NCBI GenBank assembly: GCA_023265355.1
Contig: JAHFTZ010000013.1
Location: forward strand, 1-13,953
Reading direction: 5' to 3'
Origin: Terriglobus sp.
GTDB taxonomy: Bacteria; Acidobacteriota; Terriglobia; Terriglobales; Acidobacteriaceae
DNA length: 13,953 bases
This document shows, one piece after another, positions 7,955 to 13,953 of the stretch. Both the position numbers and the translations under genes were made by a program. A model generated the notes under the pieces. It saw only the letters and a program-made list of their open reading frames with translations. It searched no databases and had not been told where the DNA came from. Numbering within the stretch: position 1 is the first letter of the stretch; the number at the start of each line of letters is the position of its first letter.

Positions 7955-7960
7955 AAGATG
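7952..7960 (+). other. hemH: In-frame stop-restart junction (TAG AAG ATG) inside hemH
   Basis: Read in the hemH frame the bases are GCA-TAG-AAG-ATG-CGT. One codon separates the amber stop from an in-frame ATG, a distance at which terminating ribosomes can reinitiate. A single base change (GAG or CAG to TAG) would account for it. A weak purine-rich AAGGG at 7939-7943 lies 14 bases before the ATG, so an independent ribosome site is not convincing. TAG is an ordinary stop codon for the neighbours (rnr, the end of hemH, hemG, the fucosidase and the small membrane protein all end in TAG), which argues against amber being reassigned in this genome. Confidence 0.9.
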
Positions 7961-8551
7961 CGTTTTGCGCTGGAGCGTGCACGCTATCAAGCCGCTGATG
8001 GCAAGGTGGCTGTGCTGTTTACCGCGCACGCTGTCCCTTGCCGCACCATTCAGGCTTCGGTGAAGCCTGTAGAGCATCACGGCATGGTACTGGCCACGCA
8101 GCCGGATACCTACGCGATCGAGTGCAAGGCGACGGCAAAGCTGATCGCGAAGCAGATGCAGGACGTGCTCGATGAGCGCGACTGGTACTTCAGCTTTCAG
8201 AGCCAGGGTCTGAGCGGCGGACCGTGGATCGGACCGACCGTCGAAGATACGCTCACCTCGTTGAAGTTTGCAGGCTACGAACATGTGGTGCTGCAGCCGG
8301 TCGGCTTCCTCTGTGACCACGTCGAGATTCTTTACGACATCGACATCGCTTTTCAGCAGACGGCCAACGAGCTCGGTCTTACCATCTCGCGCGCCGAGAG
8401 TCTGAATGATTCGCCTACGCTCATCGCTGCTTTGGAAGATCTGGTGAAGCACGGTGTGCCCCCCGAGAGCAGACCGGTTCCGGCAGCCAGCGTGGTGGAA
8501 GTTCTGACGGTGCTGGCGCCTATCGAAGAACTTGCCGGGACGAACGCTTAG
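7958..8551 (+). CDS. hemH: Ferrochelatase, C-terminal half, carrying the catalytic residues
   Basis: 197 residues if translation starts at the ATG one codon after the internal TAG. This half carries the second domain and the active site: 'VLFTAHAVP', equivalent to the family 'SAHG(I/L)P' motif with the metal-site histidine (H24 of this fragment); 'FQSQGLSGGPWIGPTVEDTL', the conserved Ser-Gly-Pro-Trp-Gly-Pro segment; and 'LQPVGFLCDHVEILYDIDI', containing the catalytic glutamate equivalent to that in the family 'DH(I/V)ET' motif. Nothing in it looks decayed: there is no frameshift and no second stop. It ends in TAG at 8549-8551, followed without a gap by the hemG ATG. The break falls in the helical region between the two domains, about 22 residues before the histidine strand. 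It could be the downstream part of a recent pseudogene, of a gene with a sequencing error, or one subunit of a split enzyme. Confidence 0.85.
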   Translation: MRFALERARYQAADGKVAVLFTAHAVPCRTIQASVKPVEHHGMVLATQPDTYAIECKATAKLIAKQMQDVLDERDWYFSFQSQGLSGGPWIGPTVEDTLTSLKFAGYEHVVLQPVGFLCDHVEILYDIDIAFQQTANELGLTISRAESLNDSPTLIAALEDLVKHGVPPESRPVPAASVVEVLTVLAPIEELAGTNA

Positions 8552-9931
8552 ATGAGTCGCGTCGCGATTATCGGCGGAGGCATGGCGGGGCTTTCGGCAG
8601 CTTACGAACTGGCGCAGCGCAAGATCCCATTCGTTTTGTACGAGGCTTCTGCGCGTCCTGGCGGAATCGTCGAGACGGCGAGGGAAGAAGGTTTCGTCAT
8701 GGAGTGCGGCCCGGACGGCTGGGTTTCAGAGAAGCCCTGGGCGCGCGAGCTCTGCATTGAGCTTGGCCTTGAAGACGAACTGATCCCATCCAACGACGCA
8801 GAGCGCGTCACGTATATTCTCCGCGAAGGCACACTGCACGCGATCCCGCAGGGGATGCGCATGATGGTGCCAACGGACCTCGAAGCCCTGCGCGAATCGA
8901 AGCTCTTCTCCCCCTCGGCCATTGCAGCATACGAGCATGAGCCGCAGCGCGCGCAGGAATTGAAGGATTATGCGGAGAGCCATGCAGCAGAAGACGAGAG
9001 TGTAGCGAGCTTCGTTCGCCGCCACTTTGGCGAAGAGGTCACGCGCACGATTGCCGCGCCTCTGCTCGCCGGAGTCTTTGGTGGCGACGTCGAACGTCTG
9101 AGTGCGCAGTCGGTGATGCCGCAGTTTCTGGCGATGGAGCGCACGCACGGCTCGCTGATCTTGGGGTTGCGTGAACGAAGCCGCGCGCATGCAAAGGCGA
9201 TCTTTACGACTCTTCGCAGTGGGCTTGGAACGTTGATCGATGCCATGACCAGCGTTCTGCCCGAGGGAAGTGTTCGTCTGCAAAGTTGCGTTCAGAAGAT
9301 GGAACGTGAGGGCGACCTCTGGAAGGTGTGCGTGGGAGATCGGCCTGAGACCTTCGATGCGGTTTTCCTTGCAACGCCTGTACACCGCGCTCGCTCGCTT
9401 ATGGCTTCGGTGGATGCGGAGGCGGCGCAGTTGCTCGCAATCAGCGCGAGTTCTGCAGTGATTGTCGGGTTCGGTTTCAGCGCCGAGCAGGCGAAGTCTT
9501 TCAGCGTTCCCCAGGGCTTTGGATTCCTCGTTCCGCCGGGAGAAGAGGGAAGCGATCTGCTCGCGGCGACCTTCAGCGATCAGAAATACGCTGGGCGCGC
9601 ACCGGAGGGTGGACGAGCTCTGCGAGCCTTCTTTGGCGGGAACGCGGGCGAGCGTCTGCAGGGCGAGAGCGATGGCTGGTTGACCGCCCTTGCGAAGAAA
9701 CAACTGGGCGCTGCGCTAGGATATGAGCTTCCTGACGCGTCGTTGACCATCGTGCGTCGCTGGCCGCTCTCTTTGCCGCAGTATGAGGTCGGACATGCGG
9801 ATCGCATGCGGCGTTTGAACGAACGCCTCAACCTGTTGCCTGGACTTACGCTGCTCGGAAACGCATATCGCGGAGTCGGTCTGCCTGACCTGATCCGCGA
9901 CGGGCGTGAAGCGGCAAGGCAGATTTCTTAG
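8552..9931 (+). CDS. hemG: FAD-dependent protoporphyrinogen/coproporphyrinogen oxidase (HemY-type PPOX)
   Basis: 459 residues, normal for the oxygen-dependent flavoprotein PPOX family (called HemG in many pipelines, HemY in Bacillus; unrelated to the small E. coli flavodoxin-like HemG). It removes six electrons from a porphyrinogen to give the porphyrin. The N-terminus is a dinucleotide-binding fold, 'VAIIGGGMAGLSAAYELA' with the GxGxxG-like glycines at 8-13 and an acidic residue ending the second strand (E31), then 'ARPGG'. The body has 'GPDGW', 'LLAGVFGGDVERLSAQS' and the C-terminal FAD motif 'GLTLLGNAYRGVGLPDLIRDG'. Whether the substrate is protoporphyrinogen IX (classic route) or coproporphyrinogen III (the route of Gram-positives, where hemE-hemH-hemY also cluster) cannot be decided from these genes; no HemQ is in the window. 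The ATG directly follows the hemH TAG, so translation is probably coupled. Its stop codon overlaps the ribosome site of the next gene. Confidence 0.93.
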   Translation: MSRVAIIGGGMAGLSAAYELAQRKIPFVLYEASARPGGIVETAREEGFVMECGPDGWVSEKPWARELCIELGLEDELIPSNDAERVTYILREGTLHAIPQGMRMMVPTDLEALRESKLFSPSAIAAYEHEPQRAQELKDYAESHAAEDESVASFVRRHFGEEVTRTIAAPLLAGVFGGDVERLSAQSVMPQFLAMERTHGSLILGLRERSRAHAKAIFTTLRSGLGTLIDAMTSVLPEGSVRLQSCVQKMEREGDLWKVCVGDRPETFDAVFLATPVHRARSLMASVDAEAAQLLAISASSAVIVGFGFSAEQAKSFSVPQGFGFLVPPGEEGSDLLAATFSDQKYAGRAPEGGRALRAFFGGNAGERLQGESDGWLTALAKKQLGAALGYELPDASLTIVRRWPLSLPQYEVGHADRMRRLNERLNLLPGLTLLGNAYRGVGLPDLIRDGREAARQIS

Positions 9932-9940
9932 GAGCGAACG

Positions 9941-10591
9941 ATGCGACGCTGGCTTGCCCTGTCGATCTTTCTTTTCTGCGGCGCGCTTGCAGCGCAACAG
10001 CGCATGGTCACGGAAAAGATCGAGTGGACCTGGGCGGACAGGCCTGCAACGGTGGATGCGAAGTTGCCGAACGTCCTGCTCCTCGGTGATTCCATCACGC
10101 GCGGCTACTATCCCGAGACGGCGAAGCAGTTCGCAGGCATCGCCAATGTTTATCTCTTTGCCACCTCCGCTGCGTCCGGCGATCCCAGGCTACCTGTTCA
10201 GTTGCGTGAATACTTTGCGATGGCGGGAGTTCGTTTCGCTGTGGTTCACTTCAATAACGGCATGCACGGCTGGGGTTACACGGAGAAGGAGTACACAGCG
10301 GGGCTGCCCGGCATGATCGCCGCAGTGCGCGCTGGCGCTCCGTCTGCCAAGCTGCTCTGGGCCACGACTACACCAGTGCTGCATGATTCGGCAGAGAGTA
10401 CGAACGCCCGCATCGACACGCGCAATGCCGGTGCTTCTGCACTCATGGCGCGGGAGAAGGTCGTTATCGACGATCAGCATGCCCTGATGCTGAAGCATCC
10501 GGAGTTGCATGACGGCGATGTACACTTCACCGCTGCAGGCTACGCTTTGGAAGCGGAGCAGGCTACTGCTGCGATCCGACGGCTTATCTAA
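9941..10591 (+). CDS. Secreted SGNH/GDSL-family hydrolase (esterase-like)
   Basis: 216 residues. A signal peptide covers about residues 1-19 ('RRWLALSIFLFCGALAA'), so the mature enzyme is periplasmic or secreted. Block I is 'VLLLGDSITRGY' with nucleophile S51; block III is 'VVHFNNGMHGWGY' with the oxyanion-hole Asn around 105-106; the C-terminal block is 'DGDVHFTAAGY' with H195 and D191 or D193 as acid partner. 'LLWATTTPV' is also typical of this subfamily. Members act on acetylated or acylated sugars or other esters; the natural substrate cannot be told. The start is clear: AGGAG at 9930-9934 lies 6 bases before the ATG and overlaps the hemG stop codon, so the gene is likely read in the hem operon although it has no evident role in heme synthesis. 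It ends in TAA, followed by hairpin repeats. Confidence 0.9.
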   Translation: MRRWLALSIFLFCGALAAQQRMVTEKIEWTWADRPATVDAKLPNVLLLGDSITRGYYPETAKQFAGIANVYLFATSAASGDPRLPVQLREYFAMAGVRFAVVHFNNGMHGWGYTEKEYTAGLPGMIAAVRAGAPSAKLLWATTTPVLHDSAESTNARIDTRNAGASALMAREKVVIDDQHALMLKHPELHDGDVHFTAAGYALEAEQATAAIRRLI

Positions 10592-10612
10592 GTAGAGTAG
10601 AAACGTTTTATT

Positions 10613-10652
10613 TGTCATCCCGCAGCGAAGCGGAGGGATCTGCTTTTTAAGA
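10613..10652. repeat. Intergenic hairpin repeat, REP-like (type 1)
   Basis: The stretch from TTGTCATCCC onward has outer arms ATCCC (10617-10621) and GGGAT (10635-10639) and inner GC pairs around a GAA loop, with two mismatches in the stem. It is followed by CTGC and TTTTT (10644-10648), so it could act as a weak terminator for the upstream hydrolase gene. Elements of the form GTCAT(C/T)C..GCGAAGC..GGAT are, from memory, widespread between genes in Acidobacteriota and other bacteria. Only one copy occurs in this window, so repetition itself is not shown here. Confidence 0.5.
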
Positions 10653-10675
10653 ACGGAGAGCAATAGCAAACCAAT

Positions 10676-10709
10676 CCCATTCTTTCGCGATGAAGCGGCG
10701 AAGAATGGG
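10676..10709. repeat. Intergenic hairpin repeat (type 2)
   Basis: An inverted repeat with arms CCCATTCTTTCGC (10676-10688) and GCGAAGAATGGG (10698-10709). They pair over 12 bp with one bulged T, leaving a 9-base loop. There is no T tract on either side, so it is not a classic intrinsic terminator, though it may block read-through or mark transcript ends between the two convergent genes. The motif 'CCCATTCTT...AAGAATGGG' resembles a repeat I associate with Acidobacteriota intergenic DNA; single copy in this window. Confidence 0.5.
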
Positions 10710-10732
10710 GCACGCCGCGGAGCCCTTCGCGA

Positions 10733-12100
10733 CTAAATACCCACTCCAGCCCTTGGCTTATCGCGCCGCACGAAGTCGGTATCCTGCATCGGAACACCAT
10801 CGCACTCCAGCACAATCGTCGTCACCGGCGAGTCCGGTGCATGCTCCGGAAGATGTGTGAGATGGGTGCGAAAGCCGTCCTGTGTGACCGTGACACTTGC
10901 GCCGGTCTTCAGGACCTTCGCGGAGAGCACCTTATTCTTCAGGCCCGAGATGGAGACGTCAGTTCCTGGCCAGAAGTACACGTGCATCTGCAGTTGAGCA
11001 CCGCGCCGCGTAAAACTGGCGTACTCCGAGCCTCGCGGTTGGCAGGTATCCGGGTTGTTGTAGATGCAGTCGCCGCTGGTCTGCATCCACCTGCCCACTT
11101 CCGTGAGGATGCGCACAGACTCTTCTGGAATGGAGCCGTCCGTTCCGCGCGGACCAATATTGAGCAGGTAATTGCCACCATCGCGCGAGCAGGTAATGAG
11201 ATTGCGAATGACGGTGCGCGAAGATTTCCAGTTGTCGTCCGCCGCCTGGTATCCCCAACTGTCGTTGAGCGTCATGCAGCTCTCCCACGGACGCCCGCCC
11301 TTTTCCGCGACGATCCTCTGCTCCGGGGTGGAGAAGTCGCCGGGCAGATCGTTGCGGTTGTTCACGATGATCTCAGGCTGCAGCTCGAAGACCATCTTGT
11401 TCATCTTCTCGGATTCCCAGCCTTTCGCATCGAGCGGCCAGTGCACGTCGTACCAGAGCACGTCGATCTTGCCGTAGTTCGTCAGCAGTTCGCGAATGAG
11501 GCCATGGGTGTAGTCTACGAAGCGGCGTCGCGCAGCTTCGTCCGTCGCGCACTTGGCGCCGTCGGGATGGTGCCAGTCCATCAGAGAATAATAGAAGCCG
11601 ACGCGCAGACCCTCGGCGCGGCAGGCCTCAACGTACTCGCGCACGATGTCGCGCTTCGGTCCGAGGTTTACGGAGTTGTAATTGGTCAACTTCGTATCCC
11701 AGTTGCAAAAGCCTTCGTGGTGCTTCGTCGTCAGAACGACATACTTCATGCCTGCGGCCTTGGCCAGCTTGGCCCAGGCCGCGGGAGCGCCCGGCTTGGG
11801 ATGAAAGATCTGCGTGTAGGTCTGGTACTCGGCGACGGGGATGGCTTCTTCTTCCATCGCCCACTCGTGGCGCGCGTGCGCGGAGTACAGACCGAAGTGG
11901 ATGAACATGCCGAATCTGGCGGCATGCCACCACGCCATGCGCCGCGCCTGCTCTTCCGTTGCCGCGCCACCGTTGGTGTACTGACCTGTACCCGTTCCTG
12001 TGCCCTCCGCCGAAACCGAAGGCGTTGCAAGTGCGAGAGACGCTGCGGCTGCGCCAGCGCCGAGGAGCATGCCGCGACGGGAGATCCTGAGCTCGTTCAT
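10733..12100 (-). CDS. Tat-exported alpha-L-fucosidase, glycoside hydrolase family 29
   Basis: 455 residues. A twin-arginine signal ('SRRGMLLGAG' at 7-16, then an Ala-rich stretch ending near 'SVSA' at 28-31) directs export. The catalytic barrel begins about residue 50: 'RFGMFIHFGLYS' (62-73), 'YVVLTTKHHEGFCNWD' (120-135), 'GFYYSLMDWHHPD' (168-180) and 'IDVLWYDVHW' (212-221), where D218 matches the GH29 nucleophile; a beta-sandwich C-terminal domain follows. Such enzymes remove terminal alpha-L-fucose from glycans by a retaining mechanism. The acid/base residue is poorly conserved in GH29 and I do not assign it. The ATG at 12100 is the only start that keeps the Tat region intact; there is no Shine-Dalgarno sequence, but a promoter lies immediately upstream, suggesting a leaderless transcript. 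It lies 49 bases downstream of the small membrane protein gene on the same strand. Confidence 0.92.
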   Translation of the reverse strand: MNELRISRRGMLLGAGAAAASLALATPSVSAEGTGTGTGQYTNGGAATEEQARRMAWWHAARFGMFIHFGLYSAHARHEWAMEEEAIPVAEYQTYTQIFHPKPGAPAAWAKLAKAAGMKYVVLTTKHHEGFCNWDTKLTNYNSVNLGPKRDIVREYVEACRAEGLRVGFYYSLMDWHHPDGAKCATDEAARRRFVDYTHGLIRELLTNYGKIDVLWYDVHWPLDAKGWESEKMNKMVFELQPEIIVNNRNDLPGDFSTPEQRIVAEKGGRPWESCMTLNDSWGYQAADDNWKSSRTVIRNLITCSRDGGNYLLNIGPRGTDGSIPEESVRILTEVGRWMQTSGDCIYNNPDTCQPRGSEYASFTRRGAQLQMHVYFWPGTDVSISGLKNKVLSAKVLKTGASVTVTQDGFRTHLTHLPEHAPDSPVTTIVLECDGVPMQDTDFVRRDKPRAGVGI

Positions 12101-12107
12101 ACCAGCG

Positions 12108-12137
12108 GTTGTAGATGCGCGACGGGCCGCTTGTCAA
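12108..12137 (-). promoter_or_regulatory. Promoter for the alpha-L-fucosidase gene, probably giving a leaderless mRNA
   Basis: On the - strand a perfect -35 hexamer TTGACA (12137-12132) is followed after 18 bases by TACAAC (12113-12108), a 4-of-6 match to the -10 consensus. The -10 ends 7 bases before the ATG at 12100, so transcription would begin at or next to the start codon. The gene has no ribosome-binding site, which fits. This suggests the fucosidase can be transcribed independently of the two genes upstream. Confidence 0.5.
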
Positions 12138-12149
12138 CGCTCAATCGCG

Positions 12150-12461
12150 CTAGAAGCCGTAGTGGGTTACGTCCGTCAGCTTGAAACCGAACTTCATGGC
12201 CAGTCCCAGAGCAATCGCCAGCACCAGGGCCACGGTTGCTGGGGCAAGACCTCCGCGAAGCCGCTTGCGCAGAGCTTCGATGAGCACGATGACGAGATAG
12301 ACCACAAAGACCGCGATCAGCCAGTCGGCTTCAAAGGTCCGCCGCTGCGTTGCTGTCTGCCAGAGCATGTGCGAAAGGCCCAGGGGATGCCAGAGCATCA
12401 CAACGGCTCCCACAATCAGGAGAAGAATCGTTTGAGCGAGAGCGGAGAGGACGTGCTTCAT
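12150..12461 (-). CDS. Small integral membrane protein of unknown function, three predicted helices
   Basis: 103 residues; I do not recognise the family. Three hydrophobic segments stand out, at about 3-24 ('VLSALAQTILLLIVGAVVML'), 47-64 ('WLIAVFVVYLVIVLIEAL') and 72-90 ('LAPATVALVLAIALGLAM'). A basic stretch 'RKRLRGG' (65-71) follows helix 2 and, by the positive-inside rule, should face the cytoplasm. Its ATG overlaps the stop of the adenosine deaminase gene (ATGA, 12458-12461), so the two are translationally coupled. A GGAG lies about 10 bases before the ATG within the end of the deaminase gene. The coding reading is supported by the overlap and the coherent membrane pattern. The link to the secreted deaminase hints at a related role at the envelope (anchoring or transport), which is only inference. 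Confidence 0.75.
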   Translation of the reverse strand: MKHVLSALAQTILLLIVGAVVMLWHPLGLSHMLWQTATQRRTFEADWLIAVFVVYLVIVLIEALRKRLRGGLAPATVALVLAIALGLAMKFGFKLTDVTHYGF

Positions 12462-13915
12462 TTCCGTTTTGCTCCAGTGTTGAAGGTGGATTCAAATGCT
12501 TTGACGCGGCGGTCAAACTCCGCGAGGGCAGCGGCCTTGTCGCCTTCGCTCAGGAAGCTGTGTTCGAGCGAAGTTCTCGCCATGGTGCGCAGATCTTTGT
12601 AAGAGAGATCCTGCTCCAGAGCGCCGCGCACGTATTCGTTCGTAATGTCGCTGCGCGAGACGCCTTCGTCATCGGTCGAGAGCGCCACGGGGACGTGCGC
12701 CGCGCGGTAGCTCGTCAGCGGATGATTCTTTCCGACCACACCGAGGATGCCATCGTTCGAGGTCAGGTTGATCTCCACCATCACATTCTTCGCTGCAAGT
12801 TCGGCGAGAAGACCCGTGGCGTCGTCCTCGTACATCACATCCACACCGTGTCCGATGCGCTCCGCGTGAGCGACTTCAACGGCCTCGCGAATGTGAAAGC
12901 GGAGACCGTCGGGAGGAACCATGCCCAGGGTCAGTTCGCCTGCGTGCAGAGAGATGTGCGCCTTCGGATAGAGCGTGTGGAATTGTCCGACCATCTTCAT
13001 CTCATCCGAGTACTGGCTCATGGAGGCGAAGGTGTCCTCCGGCTGAACGTAGTTGAGGCCGACGACGCGGCTGTCCGTGGACGCCAGCTCAAAGGCGACG
13101 AGGGTCTGCGCGAAGACTGTAGGCATCGGCAGGGCGCGCAGTACCTGGTAGAGGTAGCGCACCTGAACCTTGCAGGCCGGTGTGGCTTGGGGGGTGCCGC
13201 AGTGCTCGCGCTGGAGGCGATCCGCTTCGGTCGCGGCAAATTCGCTGCGTGCCGCTTCGACGGCGTCTTTCAATACCTGCGGATCGATGGAGGCCTTCGC
13301 TGCGGCTACGTCTCCGGTGTATTGGACCTTGGAGGCGATCCCTAGGATGCGCGAGAGATCGGGCGTGTTCATGATCTCGACATACTGCTCGTTCTGCGAG
13401 GCGGCGCGCGTGGCTACCTCATCCACCCAGCGGCCGGAGTAGCCTCTCCCTCCAGCGGAAAACTTATCGAAGGTCGAGAAGAACTGGTCGTGTCCGCTGG
13501 TACCGGACGTGGGAACGAAGGTACGCATGGAGAAGCTGTCGATCAGGGCGTCGTAGAGCTTCTGCTCATGCAGCGCCGTGGAGGCGGGAATGAGCCCCTC
13601 GCCACAGACCGGCAGAGGCGGAGTCGACCGCGTGCTGCCCTTCGCCGGTGCAAACGTCATGTGAGTCCGGTCTATACAGACCATGTTGTGCGCCGCGGCA
13701 TCGATGAAGCTCTCCGCGTAGATCGCGCCGGTGAGATGGATGTGCAGGTCGCCTCCCTTGGGCATCTGCACCAGAAAAGCACGCAGAGCGGGCGGATTCT
13801 TCTTCGCGGCAAGAAATGCGCGTTCCACCGGCGTGGACTGCGCATGCGCGAAGACACACGGGATTAAGGCAAGGGCGGCAAGACTGTGGAAGCGCATGGA
13901 GACTCTTTTCTGCAT
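12458..13915 (-). CDS. Secreted adenosine deaminase-like metallohydrolase (ADA2/ADGF-like)
   Basis: 485 residues. A signal peptide occupies about 1-25 ('MRFHSLAALALIPCVFAHAQ'); the Cys after Pro does not form a proper lipobox, so it is not an obvious lipoprotein. Motifs of the adenosine/AMP deaminase superfamily appear in order: 'KGGDLHIHLTGA' with zinc ligands H58 and H60, 'SLHAGE' with H324 and the catalytic E327, 'RIGHGVD' with H356, 'NLTSND' and 'LSTDDEG' with zinc ligand D415 and neighbouring D416. Export and length near 500 residues, with extra N-terminal sequence around 85-210, resemble ADA2/ADGF-type extracellular deaminases more than cytoplasmic Add. Expected reaction: deamination of adenosine to inosine outside the cytoplasm for purine salvage; a different aminopurine substrate is possible. 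Start could be ATG 13915 or ATG 13897 (six codons in, leaving a neater signal peptide); neither has a strong ribosome site. Its stop overlaps the following membrane protein gene. Confidence 0.92.
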   Translation of the reverse strand: MQKRVSMRFHSLAALALIPCVFAHAQSTPVERAFLAAKKNPPALRAFLVQMPKGGDLHIHLTGAIYAESFIDAAAHNMVCIDRTHMTFAPAKGSTRSTPPLPVCGEGLIPASTALHEQKLYDALIDSFSMRTFVPTSGTSGHDQFFSTFDKFSAGGRGYSGRWVDEVATRAASQNEQYVEIMNTPDLSRILGIASKVQYTGDVAAAKASIDPQVLKDAVEAARSEFAATEADRLQREHCGTPQATPACKVQVRYLYQVLRALPMPTVFAQTLVAFELASTDSRVVGLNYVQPEDTFASMSQYSDEMKMVGQFHTLYPKAHISLHAGELTLGMVPPDGLRFHIREAVEVAHAERIGHGVDVMYEDDATGLLAELAAKNVMVEINLTSNDGILGVVGKNHPLTSYRAAHVPVALSTDDEGVSRSDITNEYVRGALEQDLSYKDLRTMARTSLEHSFLSEGDKAAALAEFDRRVKAFESTFNTGAKRK

Positions 13916-13953
13916 GGAATAGACGTGGCTAGAATACCGGATTCCATGCGCGG
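13916..13953 (-). promoter_or_regulatory. Possible promoter fragment upstream of the adenosine deaminase gene
   Basis: On the - strand the sequence TATTCT (13936-13931) is a 4-of-6 match to a -10 hexamer and lies 15 bases before the ATG at 13915. A matching -35 would fall at about 13954, at or beyond the window edge, so it cannot be tested. Low confidence. Confidence 0.2.

Noticed and set aside
10676..10709. The type 2 hairpin as an intrinsic terminator
   Set aside because: It lacks a T run downstream in either direction; only the type 1 element has a T5 stretch, and that stem is imperfect.
10841..12184. A 447-codon open frame on the + strand covering nearly all of the fucosidase gene
   Set aside because: It is antisense to a clear GH29 enzyme. 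Its translation has no recognisable domain and an Arg/Val/Leu-heavy composition typical of antisense frames in GC-rich DNA.
12350..13345. A 331-codon + strand open frame opposite the adenosine deaminase gene
   Set aside because: Same reasoning: it is a mirror of a gene with complete catalytic motifs, and its translation matches nothing I recognise.
1..13953. tRNA, rRNA, CRISPR arrays, transposases, phage or defence genes
   Set aside because: I looked for cloverleaf-like segments, regularly spaced repeats and hallmark motifs of such genes on both strands and saw none. Nearly all of the window is taken up by housekeeping or envelope genes.

Overview
The window looks like an ordinary stretch of chromosome from a GC-rich Gram-negative bacterium, most likely an Acidobacteriota member of the Granulicella/Terriglobus/Edaphobacter type. 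The grounds are a large TonB-dependent receptor of the Oar-like kind common in that group, Tat-exported sugar enzymes, a yggX-hemE-hemH-hemG order and short intergenic hairpin repeats. The taxonomic call is inference from family resemblance, not from a search. I see no tRNA, rRNA, CRISPR array, transposase, phage gene or integration site.

Layout. (1) 1-1996, + strand: the C-terminal part of a TonB-dependent outer-membrane receptor, its N-terminus cut off by the window edge, closed by a strong intrinsic terminator. (2) 1998-3308, - strand: a Tat-exported oxidoreductase closely resembling glucose-fructose oxidoreductase. (3) 3319-10591, + strand: a tight run of genes: rnr (RNase R), yggX (iron trafficking/oxidative protection), hemE, hemH, hemG and a secreted SGNH/GDSL hydrolase. 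From hemE to hemG the genes overlap or abut, so they are very probably co-transcribed and translationally coupled. (4) 10592-10732: an intergenic stretch between convergent genes with two hairpin repeats. (5) 10733-13915, - strand: a secreted adenosine deaminase, a small three-helix membrane protein overlapping it by 4 bases, and a Tat-exported GH29 alpha-L-fucosidase that appears to have its own promoter.

How they fit together. The central block performs the late steps of heme synthesis: HemE makes coproporphyrinogen III, HemG oxidises a porphyrinogen, and HemH inserts ferrous iron, with the iron protein YggX next door. The flanking genes deal with material outside the cytoplasm: uptake by the receptor, periplasmic sugar oxidation, fucose removal, ester hydrolysis and purine nucleoside deamination.

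The most notable point is that ferrochelatase (hemH) is split by one in-frame TAG at 7952-7954, followed after one codon by an in-frame ATG. Both halves keep all recognisable family motifs and there is no frameshift. This may be a sequencing error, a fresh nonsense mutation, or a two-piece enzyme made by stop-restart. I did not find a convincing wholly new biological system; the split hemH is the best candidate for a second look.
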